Under the pieces are notes generated by a model, which saw only the letters and a list, made by a program, of their open reading frames with translations, was not told where the DNA came from and did not search any database. A program made the position numbers and the translations under genes. This document shows positions 53,734-64,000 of a stretch of 64,000 bases of DNA, in pieces (the stretch's first letter is position 1; each line of letters starts with the position of its first letter). The DNA comes from Coleophoma eucalyptorum (Eukaryota > Ascomycota > Leotiomycetes > Helotiales > Dermateaceae). The stretch spans positions 1 through 64,000 of the forward strand of contig JALRME010000035.1 in the NCBI GenBank assembly GCA_026120035.1. The letters are read 5' to 3'.

Positions 53734-55563
53734 ATGATTGCCCCGGTGCTTTTGTTCTCTATTTTCGGTCTTTGGTCGAGTCCTGTGAAGGCGAATAGTA
53801 ATCTTATCGTTGATCTCAACTACACTCGTTATCAAGGCAACGGTCTGGCAAATGGCATCAACCAATGGCTTGGTATGCGATATGCAGCGCCTCCTGTAGG
53901 AGATCTTAGGTTTCGAAAGCCCCAAGCTCCTTTGGTCAATGACACTCTTCAGTTTGCCGATAATGTATGCTACTGGTTCGCTAGTAATAAAATAAACAGC
54001 TAATATGACGCAGTTTGGGCCGCAATGCCTCTCTACCACGGTCCTTACTCTAGTTAACACAACTTCAGAAGATTGCTTGTTTGTGGACGTTATGGCACCT
54101 GCAGCTGCAGCAGAACCATTACCCGTGTACATCTTTATTCAGGGAGGAGGCTTCAACAAATTAGGTAACGCCGAATGGAATGCTACCGGTCTTATCGAAG
54201 CTTCAGATATGAACATCGTGGTCGTCACGTTTTCTTACCGAGTCGGTCCTTATGGTTTCTTGGCAAGCAAAGAGGTCGCTGCCGATGGCGACATGAATGT
54301 TGGCCTGCTGGACCAAAGGAAAGTGTTTGAATGGGTTCAAACTCATATTTCGAAGGTCAAACCCTTTTCTTACTAGGATTAACTTGAAAAGTTTCCAGTA
54401 GCTAACATATGTGTAGTTTGGTGGCAATCCTAACCAGGTAACTATTGGTGGAGACTCAGCCGGTGGTGCTTCTGTAGACTTGCATCTTACAGCATATGGA
54501 GGTCGTGATGATGGGTTGTTCCACAGGGCTGCTGCTGAGTCCCAATCATTTGGTGCTCAACTTACTATCAGCGAGTCACAATATCAATACGACGGCCTAG
54601 TTGAGCGAGTTGGCTGCAGCAATGCCACCGATACCCTTAGCTGTTTGAGATCTGTCGATGTTGCTCTTTTGCAATCCAAAAACATATATCAACCAACTCC
54701 TGGCGGCGCTGGCGGCAATCCAGTTTTCATGTATTCCAATGTTATTGATGGCAATTTTACACCGGACTATACTTACAACATGTTTGCAACGGGCCAGTTC
54801 CTGAAGGTACCAGTTATTTTTGGGTTAGTATGAGATTATCATTTTCCTTTATGAAATTCGATGCTTACAATTAGAAAGGGATACCACAAATGAGGGAACT
54901 AAATTCGCCCCGTCGAATATATCCACAGTTTCTGAAATGAATGCATTTCTCAAGAACAACTTTGTCCGCCTCACTGATGCTCAGCTTGCTAAGATAGACC
55001 AGTTCTATCCTAAAGCAGAGCAGTTTCCAGACTCTGGTGCCTATTGGCGTGCTGCAGCAAATGCTTACGGGGAGATGCGGTACAATTGCCCCGGAATTGC
55101 GATCAGTACAGCATATGATGATGCTGAAGTAGAAGGAAATTGGCTATACCAGTAAGAGAACCTTGCGGCTGCAATACAGAAAAAGTACATTTTTATTCAC
55201 AATTCTCGCAGTTACAATGTTATAGACCCAGCAGACAATGCATCGGGATATGGTGTTAGTCACACCATTGAGGTTACTGCCTTGTGGGGAACGGATTATA
55301 TTACCAGCGAAGCTCCAGCATCCTATTATACGACAAATAGGTTCATTACTCCAGTATTGCAAGGCTACTGGACATCTTTCATCCGCACAGGAAACCCAAA
55401 TACCTACCGTCTTTCAGGTACGCCTGAGTGGGAGCGCTTCAGTCGAGAGGAAAAGGGTAGAATATTGTTCCAAACAAACGCGACACGAATGGAAGTTGTG
55501 CCAGCCGATCAACGAGCGAGATGTCAATATGTGAGTGGTATCGGTGCGACTCTTACACAATAA
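53734..55563 (+). CDS. secreted type-B carboxylesterase
   Basis: This alpha/beta-hydrolase of 534 residues cleaves carboxylic esters. Five exons (53734-53964, 54014-54355, 54417-54823, 54879-55151, 55212-55563) with 49- to 61-nt introns preserve frame. A signal peptide opens the protein (MIAPVLLFSIFGLW). Type-B signatures are RYAAPPVGDLRFRKP, SEDCLFVDV, the oxyanion GGGF, and GGDSAGGAS with nucleophile Ser205. Glu332 in DTTNEGT and His435 in GVSHTIEV complete the triad, so the enzyme should be active. The acceptor of intron 3 is the second AG of a close pair; the first breaks frame. It is convergent with an MFS gene. Extracellular release of an ester-bound compound is a plausible role. Confidence 0.92.
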
Positions 55564-55718
55564 AAAAAGTAGCCGCTATAGTTAAATAAATACGATAATA
55601 AATCAATATCATTTTGCATCATTGATTCTGTAGCAACTCAGTAGCCATAAGGAAGCCACAAGGCGCAATAGAAGTTACTACTGTAGGCCGTCAGGACGAC
55701 ATTTCCCCCTAATACCTC

Positions 55719-57423
55719 TTAGATATCCTCTTCTCCGACTTTATCTATCTCCACCCGTCGAATCAAATCAGTATCCAAAGCATTCACATTCTTCGGGACG
55801 CCCATCCTCTCTCGAATCTCTCGGCCTCTGAACATCAGGACTACAATTGGTAAGAAGGACAAGACATTCAACAATGAGAACATAAAGAAAGTCCACTGAT
55901 AACCGATCCGATCACACAGCTTAACCACGTAAAATGCAAATGTAAATCCGAAAGTTTGTCGAATGAGGTTGATCAGCTGGCTGATTTCGGAGGATTCCTC
56001 GCGATATGAGTCGATGCTATAGGTGTAACATGTAGTGGCAACGACTTGTAATCCAAAACATGCGAGCCCCATTCCGAAAAGAGGTACAAACCAAAATACG
56101 TGATATTGCAGCGTGAAACCATAAATGAGCAATCCGGCTGGGAGGAGCAATGCACCCGTCCAAATGGCCATTAAACGTATTTCAGGCGGCGGGTTTTCAC
56201 CAGCAAAGTTCCGTCGCGCTCGATTGATGATGGCATCTAATACAACACCCGCTGCAAACTCTCCAAGCATACCTAGATTGATAAGTATTAGCTATTAATA
56301 ATGTATAGAGACATACCTCCAATTGAAAGTGCGCCACCATAGGCAAGGCCAATTTCAAGAGTATTCCAACCGAATACCTCGGAAAAAATGGCTGCGACCG
56401 TTACGGCAGGCAAAATAGATGCAAAGCCATAAGAAGACGCATAGTAGAGAGCAGGAAATATGACGGACGGGTATCTTGCCATTTTCAGCGATGGAAGAAT
56501 AAACTGGTTCCACCTCAACTTAAGCTCTGGAAAGTTCGAGTATAACTTTAGCTGCGACACATATGTTTTCGGACTAAAAGCGATTTCTCGTTCTGATATA
56601 GTTCGCGCTAATCGTGACTGGTCCCTTATGTATAGTGTCTCTGGCAGACAAAATGCAATGACCAGGAGCATGAATCCATCTAGAATCGCAGCAAACTTGA
56701 ATGTCCACCGCCATCCCAGATATTGTCCAATAAGACCTCCAATGATAGGTGCAAGGTGAGCACCAGATGTCAATATCACGGTAAACACACCCATTGCACG
56801 ACCTCGTTGATGGTAAAAGAATAGATCAACAACAGTGGCGGGACCAAGCGCCATAGCAACAGGCCAGAGTCCATTGAAAACTCTTGCAGCAATCAATTGC
56901 TTGAAGCTCTGAGCATAAGCGGAGCCCAATGCAGATGCAAACCCGATTAGTGTGGTAAATAGGTAGACAGGTCGTCGTCCAAAGACATTAGCAAGTGGTA
57001 TCCAAAGGAACGGGCCAACTCCATTGAGGGCGATGACGACTGTTGTTTGGTACGAAGCCTGGATTTTACTGATGCCGAATTCTTTGGAAAGCGGACCATA
57101 TGCAGGGTTGATAATTGCTGTGTTGAGGGTTCCAATACATGCGAGCGAGCAGACTTGTATCAAGATGGCAACCTGACAAACAATCAGCAGCTGAAATTGT
57201 ACGTTTAAAAATCTCTCACTTTGAGGTACATAGGCCAATTCAGAGGATCATTTGGATCGTCGGATGGTCTGGGTAGAAATGTATCTCGATTGTTCACGCT
57301 GGTGAAGTCTGTCGGAGCAAGATTTCCCTCCATAATTTCCCTCTCTGCCAACGAAGCTTTCACTTCCGCCATTTCTACTGCGAATCCTACAGCCTGAAAG
57401 ATGGTGAATTCGGAGGTGGGCAT
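55719..57423 (-). CDS. MFS transporter, DHA1-type
   Basis: This is a 12-helix exporter-like protein of 537 residues. Three exons (57423-57220, 57172-56317, 56272-55719) are separated by 47- and 44-nt introns and stay in frame. The N-terminal tail ends in DDPNDPLNWP, the usual lead-in to helix 1 in fungal members. The loop 2-3 motif is VFGRRPVYLFT, and motif-C-like ILTSGAHLAPIIGGLIGQYLGWRW follows. The middle loop is charged (ERE, KTYVSQLKLY). The C-terminal tail is acidic. It faces an EthD-like gene across a 433-bp shared promoter and ends 155 bp from the esterase, so the three may act on the same compound; that is inference. Confidence 0.88.
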
Positions 57424-57856
57424 AGAATGGCCTTATGATTCTGGACAGTAGCCCCTCGCGACCAGGGACACAACCAAAGTATCATCTAGTGATCTCATGA
57501 GCAGTTCTAATCCCGGTCTGCAGATAAGGATTGAGTCTTTATTGGGCGGTCTTATGGGGATACTAGTTCTACCCCGCGTGTTATACAGCGCTAGAGAGCA
57601 ATAGTGGGATGGATAGCTAGAATTTGCTGCAATTCCAGGAAAATTCTACAGATGGTTACGTTGGATCGGTGTGCTTTACCGGTTCGGCCCCACGTTTCGG
57701 GAATAATGGCAACACTCAGTACCCTGTTAATAAATCAAGGTGATTATAACCTGATTATAACCTGACGTCTCTCCCGACAGCTTGAATACTGTATTTTAGC
57801 CTTTAACTTTCTCTCCTATTCCCTCAGAAGTTCACCCAGAACAGGGTTTGGCCAGA
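57424..57856. promoter_or_regulatory. divergent promoter, MFS / EthD-like gene
   Basis: An 11-bp unit TGATTATAACC is repeated in tandem at 57741-57762 and is followed at once by TGACGTC, which matches a bZIP (CRE/ATF-type) half to full site. This sits about 90 bp from the EthD-like start. A regulatory role is plausible but unproven. Confidence 0.4.
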
Positions 57857-58504
57857 ATGTCATGTCCTGGAATTCTATATGTGAAGGAGGGGCTGGATAT
57901 CAGCTTGACAAACAACCAGTATCACGACCGGAACGGAGCTAAGGACGTGCCATCTTATTTACGACTCTCGTCCGCTATTAATGGCATCCTTTATCGTGCC
58001 ACAGATGATATAGATCCAAAATGGACGGCTATGTACACAGTTAGCGGCACATCAAAGCTGTCCACAGAGTTAGAAAACTCTGCTGTAGAAGCCAAAAGCA
58101 CTAAAGTCGCCGCAGAAGGGAAGCTTTACGAATTCATTTCTTGTAAGAAATTGGAAACAATCTCAGACGATTTTAGCGTGGGCACATCTTCTATCATACT
58201 TGTGGTAGTAGCCATGACTATTCGTGAAGAACCAGAAGCTGAAAACTACCTGAACTCATGGTATGAAGAGGAGCATATGTCATTATTATCCAAGGTCCCC
58301 GGGTGGCTTCGAACACGAAGATTCAAGTCTATAGGAATGGAAGAGGATATCTATCTAGCCCTCCACGAATATGAAGCGGAGAACGGGCTAGGGGGTCTGG
58401 AACACAAAGCTGCAATGGCAACACCTTGGAGAGATGCTATTATGGAAAAGTATGTCAAGGACAAATCTAGGCGCACGTATAAAACTTTCTGTGTTATCAG
58501 TTAG
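57857..58504 (+). CDS. EthD-like dimeric alpha-beta barrel protein
   Basis: This single-exon protein has 215 residues and two ferredoxin-like halves. The first half has ILYVKEGLDISLTNNQYHD and ends near AMYTVSG. The second has SIILVVVAMTIREEPEAENYLNSWYEEEHMSLLSKVPGW, the W-x-x-E-H pattern seen in EthD and related proteins, and then RRFK and TPWR. Fungal members of this type occur near catabolic or secondary-metabolite genes; few have a known reaction. The ATG at MSCPGILYV is chosen since the frame upstream lacks one. The neighbouring divergent MFS and the esterase beyond it suggest a shared catabolic role. Confidence 0.75.
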   Translation: MSCPGILYVKEGLDISLTNNQYHDRNGAKDVPSYLRLSSAINGILYRATDDIDPKWTAMYTVSGTSKLSTELENSAVEAKSTKVAAEGKLYEFISCKKLETISDDFSVGTSSIILVVVAMTIREEPEAENYLNSWYEEEHMSLLSKVPGWLRTRRFKSIGMEEDIYLALHEYEAENGLGGLEHKAAMATPWRDAIMEKYVKDKSRRTYKTFCVIS

Positions 58505-58798
58505 CACTAGCTAATAAATATGGGCTTTTTAAATGGCAGGAACAACTAGCACATAATAATATAAGGTCCTACTTGAAATAGCTGCCGCTTTTCCATATCG
58601 AAGAGTGATCACAAATGTAATCCGTTACGCAAATATACTCTACCTGGACACGAGAGGAACATTCCAAAATATAAGCAACGCGTTTGCTTGGCCAAATTTC
58701 CAATGAAATTATTATCATACTCTTGGGAAGTGGCCGAACTGAAGTTGCAGTGCAACAGAAATCCGTCTATGGAACCGATGAAGCATTTTATTATTCTC

Positions 58799-61700
58799 CT
58801 AGCAAAGACTCAATTTCTCAACCTGATACTGCCCTCGCTCAATATCCTTAGCGACCTCTCCCTTCATAAGCCCTTCGAAAAAACAAGCTCCAACCATCTC
58901 ATACGAATCACCTCGAGGTCGAAGCACCATCGGCGTGTCACAGGTAGAAAGAACTACAATCTTATCGCCAAACTGCGTGAGTTCGGGCACCATGCCAAAC
59001 AAACCATTGCGCGATATACACAATCTATTGCCCTTAGCAAACCCACCCAGCTCACTCGCAAGTTCCAAAAATGTATGTGGATCAGGGCACACCTCGTCCA
59101 TCGATGCGGTGAAGTAGTTCCTGAGCGGTTGTCCTCCAACGTTAATCCCCTCATTCCCATACATATAGCGCGAAAAGTAGCTTTTCAGCTGGCTGACGGC
59201 GTAGAATCTTGGCCATTGTCTATCAGCGTCGGAAAAATGAAAATGTTGACAGTCCTCGAACTCAAGGCTATAATCGACTTGGTCATCAATCTCATCTCTC
59301 GCCAGCCATGGGATATCCAGAACTGACGGAGAGTCAGAAAATTCAAAGTGGCTATCCTGAAGGAGAACTCGTGCAATCGTTCGTTTCCATTCCTGATATG
59401 TGAAACGCGCCGGATCTTTAAACTTCTGCTGCGGGTCGAACTCTATCTCAACTGGCACGTTTAATCTCGACACTGCAGTCCCTAACAAGCTAATTGAATC
59501 CAAAATAGCTCCATAGGTAAATAGTAAACGATCGTCCTCGGAGAATGTTACCTCCGTCATGGAAATTCCCAGATTTGCTTCATAATCCCTATAGCGCTTT
59601 GCGGACTCTACGGCATAAGTTATATCGAGCTTTTCTGTCAAGTTCAATGTCCACGAAGGAAGGTCTTGGACCGGTGACAGGTCCTGTCGATTTTTAGCCA
59701 AGATGTTCAGGTTTCCCGCTGCTTTAAAGCATGCCTTTGAGAACATGGTAAAGGCATCCACTACGCTAAAAGATGGATTGTAATTTGGGCGGACTTGTGC
59801 TGCGATTTCACTTGGAAGTAGAGCTAGAATACCATATACCTTATCTCGTAGATCTGTTGCTTTGGATTGTTGAGTGAGATGCATCAGCTCCACAAGCTCG
59901 AGGTGTTTCTTCTTAGAATCAGCGCCATTTGGAGGACGTAGAAGTGCCAGGCGGGATTGGATCTTGCTACTGTTAACTACGCAGCTTACAATACTCTCGG
60001 GGTCGTCCCAGTTAATGTAGTCACGAAACTCATTTTTCTTCATACCCTGGGCAAGAAGAAAACAGCAGGTGGCTATTTCTCTAGTGGTGAAAGAGTACTT
60101 ATCATAGCAGTAGAGTACCGAAGGAGCGAGGGCAATCTCTTGGATGATCCATAACCTCTCCCAGTATGGCGAGGATGATATGGCTGATATCGCTTTCCAA
60201 ATGGATTCTTCTGCTCCTAGGTTTGCAACTACGTCCCACCGAATATCGCGTCTGTGACTATTTGCCACAGTGTCTAGCACTTCTCTCAATACCGGGAGCA
60301 CAGCGGCAACAGAGGGGCTTGTCGGTCCCAGAAACCCTCTCACCGATATGCACTGTGAGTAGATGGCATCCATCTTCTGAACTTGTGCCACACGTTCTTC
60401 AAGATCAAGTTGGTTGATGCAGATTGCATCAACCCAGACATGAAGATTCATGCGATGAACTTCCAAAGAATCTCGAAGGTGGAGGAGTGCTTGGTATAGA
60501 TTTTGAGTGACGGAAAACAGATGGCCGTTTAGTCGAATGTTGCGTCTCGCTTTGGCATCACCCCAGACATAGCTCAAAGCAATGTAGTCTCCCCAGTTGA
60601 AACGGGGATAAATATCCTCGACCCCTTCAAAAGTGGCATCGTTGTTGTCCCGTAATCGTGATTCAAATTTTTTAACAAGATCCTCTCGTGACTCAGACCA
60701 TTTGGCAGGGTCCTGGTGCAACCCTTCCATTCCGCGCTGGTTAGATCGTTGTAGAGATGCACTCGTGAAGTGCCATCCCGCAAGGCAAGATTTTGATGTA
60801 TCGGGAAGTCCCGAAGCTTTATATTGTGCCTTGTATTCTGGCAGCCAGAGTCTGTACAGATACGACCAATCGTCCAAATCGACGGTTTTTATGGTACATT
60901 GAAGAATATTATCTTCATCCTTGCCATTATGAGCTGTCTTCGGTTCAATAGATAAGACTCGGATCTGGTTGCTGTTGGGTTTTAAAGGAGTGTATTGGTA
61001 CGGTTCTTCCAGATTATTTGTGACGCTCTCGTCTGTGTCAGACCCAAGTTCTTCTATTCTCTCTGATATATTGCTCGTAGTTTCGGGTGTGTAAAGTGGA
61101 TGCGTTGACATGTTTGGGAAATTGAAACTCGTAGTGGTCTTGTAACCTTCAGTAGTACCTGGAAATTCGCTTTCGTCCTCCTCTAGATTCTCCGCCTGCG
61201 CTATCTTCTCTAACGCTGCAGGGTCAAATTCTTTCGCAAACGCCTTAATACCAGAGAGAAAGGCCTTCGACACGGTAGCGGGGCTTCTCTGGAATGCCTT
61301 TTCGAAGTGGCATTGTTTCAAAAGTCGCTTTGCCTGCTCCTCCCGACCAACGAAGGTATCGCAAATCAAGGCGGCCTGTATGCATACTGTTTTGATATCA
61401 GAACCAGAGTATCTCCAAGACTTCCTAGCAAGATATTCGTAGCTGACATCTGCGTCGAGGATCTCATCTCTTAGGCAGATTTGAAATATCTTTACCCTGT
61501 CACCCTTATTTGGGAGGCCGATGTGGATGCGGCTCGGGACACGACGAAGTAGGGCATGGTCCAAATCGCGGGGGAAGTTGGTGGCCAGAAGTACAAATGG
61601 AGGAGTCTTATATTTCCTGAGACCATCCATCTCGTATAGGAATTGGTTGATTTGATTCCGTTCCCAACTCTTGTCGTCAGATTTCCGGTGTCGAAACAGC

Positions 61701-63635
61701 GAGTCGGCTTCATCAAGGAAGATTGTACAAGGAGACAGCATTCTGCCCAGGTTAAAAAGCCCCTTGATGGCTTTCTCAGTTTCACCCACGTATTTATTCT
61801 CAATATCTGCGGCTGAGACACATATCATGACGGCGTTGGACTCCCGCGCGAGCACACGAGCAAGATGTGTTTTCCCTGATCCAGGTGGTCCATAGAGTAA
61901 AGCTCCTCCTATACGGCCCTGCTTCAGAATGCCGTAGTCGAGGATACCTATGTTCGATGGTTGGTGCATCAAACGTACAATAGCATCCTTCACCTCTGAG
62001 TCCAATGCAATATCGGACCAACCTTCTTCAACTTCTTCGGGGTTGATCAAAAGGTCAAGAAATTGATTCTCCCATTCGAAAACGTCTTCCGGGTCATCTT
62101 CAATTTCCTTAATTACACTCTGTGTCTTTGCCGAGAAGCTTGACCATCGGGAAACGCGTGATTCGTCTTGTACAGCACTACACCAGTCGTCTAGAGCTTC
62201 CATCCTACGTCCCAAACGGAGGACGGCTTTGGTGATGTGTCCATCTTCCACATTTTGGCCAATACTCTGAAGTAATCCATTCACTTCCTCTTCGCGTATT
62301 TCTTCTTTTGCTAGCTTTTTCTGGGTTGGGGTGCCTTCTAGGAATTTCCACTTAGTAAAAGGCTGTACCAGTGGTAATGTTTTATGCTTCACGGACATTC
62401 GCCTGATGGACCGTTGTAGCACCCGAATATTTTCTAGCTCATAGGACTTTTCAAGCTCTTTCTGGGTATCAAACAAAGCCTTTTGGGCTTGGGTGCGCAT
62501 GGGAGCCATACAAATGGCATCAGGTCTTGGGTTCGTGCCGAGTGTGCTCAGTACAGTAGAATCCCAGTGAAACTTATGTCCACGACGCTTGCGACTGTTG
62601 GTCTCAAAGCGTGAATAGCGGTTGGGCCGTTCAACAGGGTTAGGTGGCGGCATACCTCTAACTGGTCCATAGCCGCAGGATATATAATCAGTGCGTGGCA
62701 CCGCTAAAGGCTCAGCTCCCCGGTCCTCTGTTGAGATTATAACTGCATCGATATTAGCATCGCGCAGCCCCTCTAGAATGTCCCATTCGTCTACATCAAG
62801 CAGTTGGTGAATTCTTGGCAAGAGAATAATTAGTGGATTGCTGGTCTTCGCAGTAGCTTTCTGGAGAAGATCTCTTCTTCGCTTGATGTTGGGGGAAGAT
62901 AGAAGGGTAAAGAACATCATGCGCGCGGAAGCTGACTCCTATATAAATAGCTATTAGGCGGGAAGAAATTTTCTGTATTAACTGGGACCTTGCCTTTGTG
63001 TCCTTGTTAAAGGTGTCGTCAGAACTATCATCGTCATCTTCTCCATAGTAATCACGAGTATAGGTATCCAGAGGATCTTCTGTTCCAGCTTTCGGTACCA
63101 AGCCCGTGAAGTGCTCTAAAAGATCAATGAAATCCTCTACGCCCAACGTGATAAGATCGGCTCCAGCATCTTGCGCAAAGTGCTCCACGATCGTGCTGAG
63201 GAACTGAATCCCTCCTTTCGTTCGGCCCTGGTCAGGGAAGCGGAGGTGAACAGCATCATTCCTGAAGAATTTTGTGTCTTTTAATTCACTAGAATCCAGT
63301 ACATTTGCACCGCCGGTAAGAATGTCCAGCAGCGGCTCATATACGGCTGCTGAAACTTCATAAATCTCTGGTAGAGGGGTATCTGCTTCTTTTCCCTTGT
63401 CAAAACTGGTAGACACGTCTTCTCGGATAACCAAGGGGATCTTAGTTGCTCCCAATTCCTCTGCGGTTTTTACACAGTTCTCGAGGAACCACTGAGGAAT
63501 TCGGGGTGCGAAGTCTTCAATGCTGTGGGAGGAGACAACCGGCTGGTCAGGCTTCTGTGTCGCTTTTCGGGGACGCGGGACCCTCGCTCTAGTCCGACGT
63601 AGTCCCCCACATCTTGTGGGATACACTGGGCACAT
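58799..63635 (-). CDS. AAA+ ATPase-HET domain fusion protein
   Basis: This giant protein of 1593 residues in two exons (63635-62994 and 62938-58799) joins an AAA+ ATPase to a HET domain. The intron that fits is 55 nt with a GC donor (GCAAGG) and TATAG acceptor; the nearby GT donor would break frame. The N-terminal 215 residues are unassigned and acidic. Walker A is GPPGSGKT at 564-571 and Walker B FLDEAD near 624, with sensor-like LLATNF and an Arg-rich LLRRVPSRI segment, as in p97/FIGL-type AAA ATPases. The HET domain runs from YIALSYVWG (999) through VWVDAICINQ to WERLWIIQEIAL (near 1145). HET domains trigger incompatibility cell death. Such a coupling suggests an ATPase sensor or unfoldase driving a death effector, which is inference. 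Confidence 0.85.
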
Positions 63636-64000
63636 CTTGCTTTGTGATCTGTTGTAATCTGGCGATTTCCACCAATTATTATATAACCTCTCGAAGGCTA
63701 TACAGCTCGGGTCTATCTAGAATAGACAACATAAAACCAGAAAACTGATAAAGGTGATGAGAACCAGAATCTCTAGATGGGCTAGATATCAAGACTTTTC
63801 CATAGGATCGTTTGATGTTCACGATATTATAATCAGGAAGAAAATAGGAGATGAGGCTACCTACCTTACATATAAGGAGATAGTGAGGCTCGCACAATAC
63901 AATGGAAGCTGGGCAAATTGTGAGGCTGGTGCTTATTCGTACTTCAGCCGGGCGACTATGCATATCCCTAGCTAGGTTCCATGCCGATGAGCCAATGGAT
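63636..64000. other. right edge, upstream of the AAA-HET gene
   Basis: Presumed promoter of the AAA-HET gene. Overlapping frames on both strands show no family features. The window ends here, so any gene to the right is not seen. Confidence 0.45.

Overview
This window reads as nuclear DNA of a filamentous ascomycete (Pezizomycotina, possibly Leotiomycetes; the class is a guess). The evidence is spliced genes with short GT-AG introns (mostly 44-67 nt, often with CTAAC/CTAAT-like branch points), no operons, long AT-rich intergenic stretches, and families typical of these fungi: HET-domain proteins, many MFS transporters, a Pth11-like receptor, a sedolisin protease, a DUF3328/UstYa protein and phospholipase B. 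I see no rRNA, tRNA, CRISPR array, intact transposon or virus. All exon boundaries were read by eye from splice consensus and frame continuity; nearly every multi-exon model closes in frame.

Layout. 1-5.4 kb: AT-rich start, a class 3 lipase (-) and a DHA1-type MFS transporter (+). 5.6-12.9 kb: a helical-repeat protein (-), then a ferric reductase (-) and a monocarboxylate-type MFS transporter (+) that share a divergent promoter carrying a palindromic iron-type GATA site. 13.7-19.5 kb: a GNAT acetyltransferase, a secreted S53 protease and an F-box-like protein. 19.5-21.9 kb: a gene-poor AT-rich gap. 21.9-30.0 kb: an MFS transporter, then an NCS1 permease (-) and a hydantoinase/oxoprolinase-DUF917 fusion (+) in divergent orientation, which looks like an uptake and hydrolysis pair for a cyclic ureide or purine-like nitrogen source. 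31-35.4 kb: a Pth11-like receptor and a secreted phospholipase B. 36.4-39.5 kb: a decayed zone with a pseudogene and a 5'-truncated HET gene. 41-43.3 kb: an ABM-fold monooxygenase-like protein and an MFS transporter. 

45-49.4 kb is the most interesting part: a UstYa/DUF3328 gene (-), an 80-codon secreted precursor with two repeats each preceded by a Lys-Arg (Kex2) site (+), and an MBOAT_2/wax-synthase-like acyltransferase (+). Together they resemble a small, undescribed dikaritin-like (ustiloxin/phomopsin-type) RiPP locus, though the UstYa gene has an exon junction that does not hold frame and an altered first metal-site motif. 

51-64 kb: a DUF1989-polysaccharide deacetylase fusion (+), a secreted carboxylesterase (+), an MFS transporter (-), an EthD-like dimeric alpha-beta barrel protein (+), and a very large AAA+ ATPase-HET fusion (-), a probable nonself-recognition or incompatibility protein.
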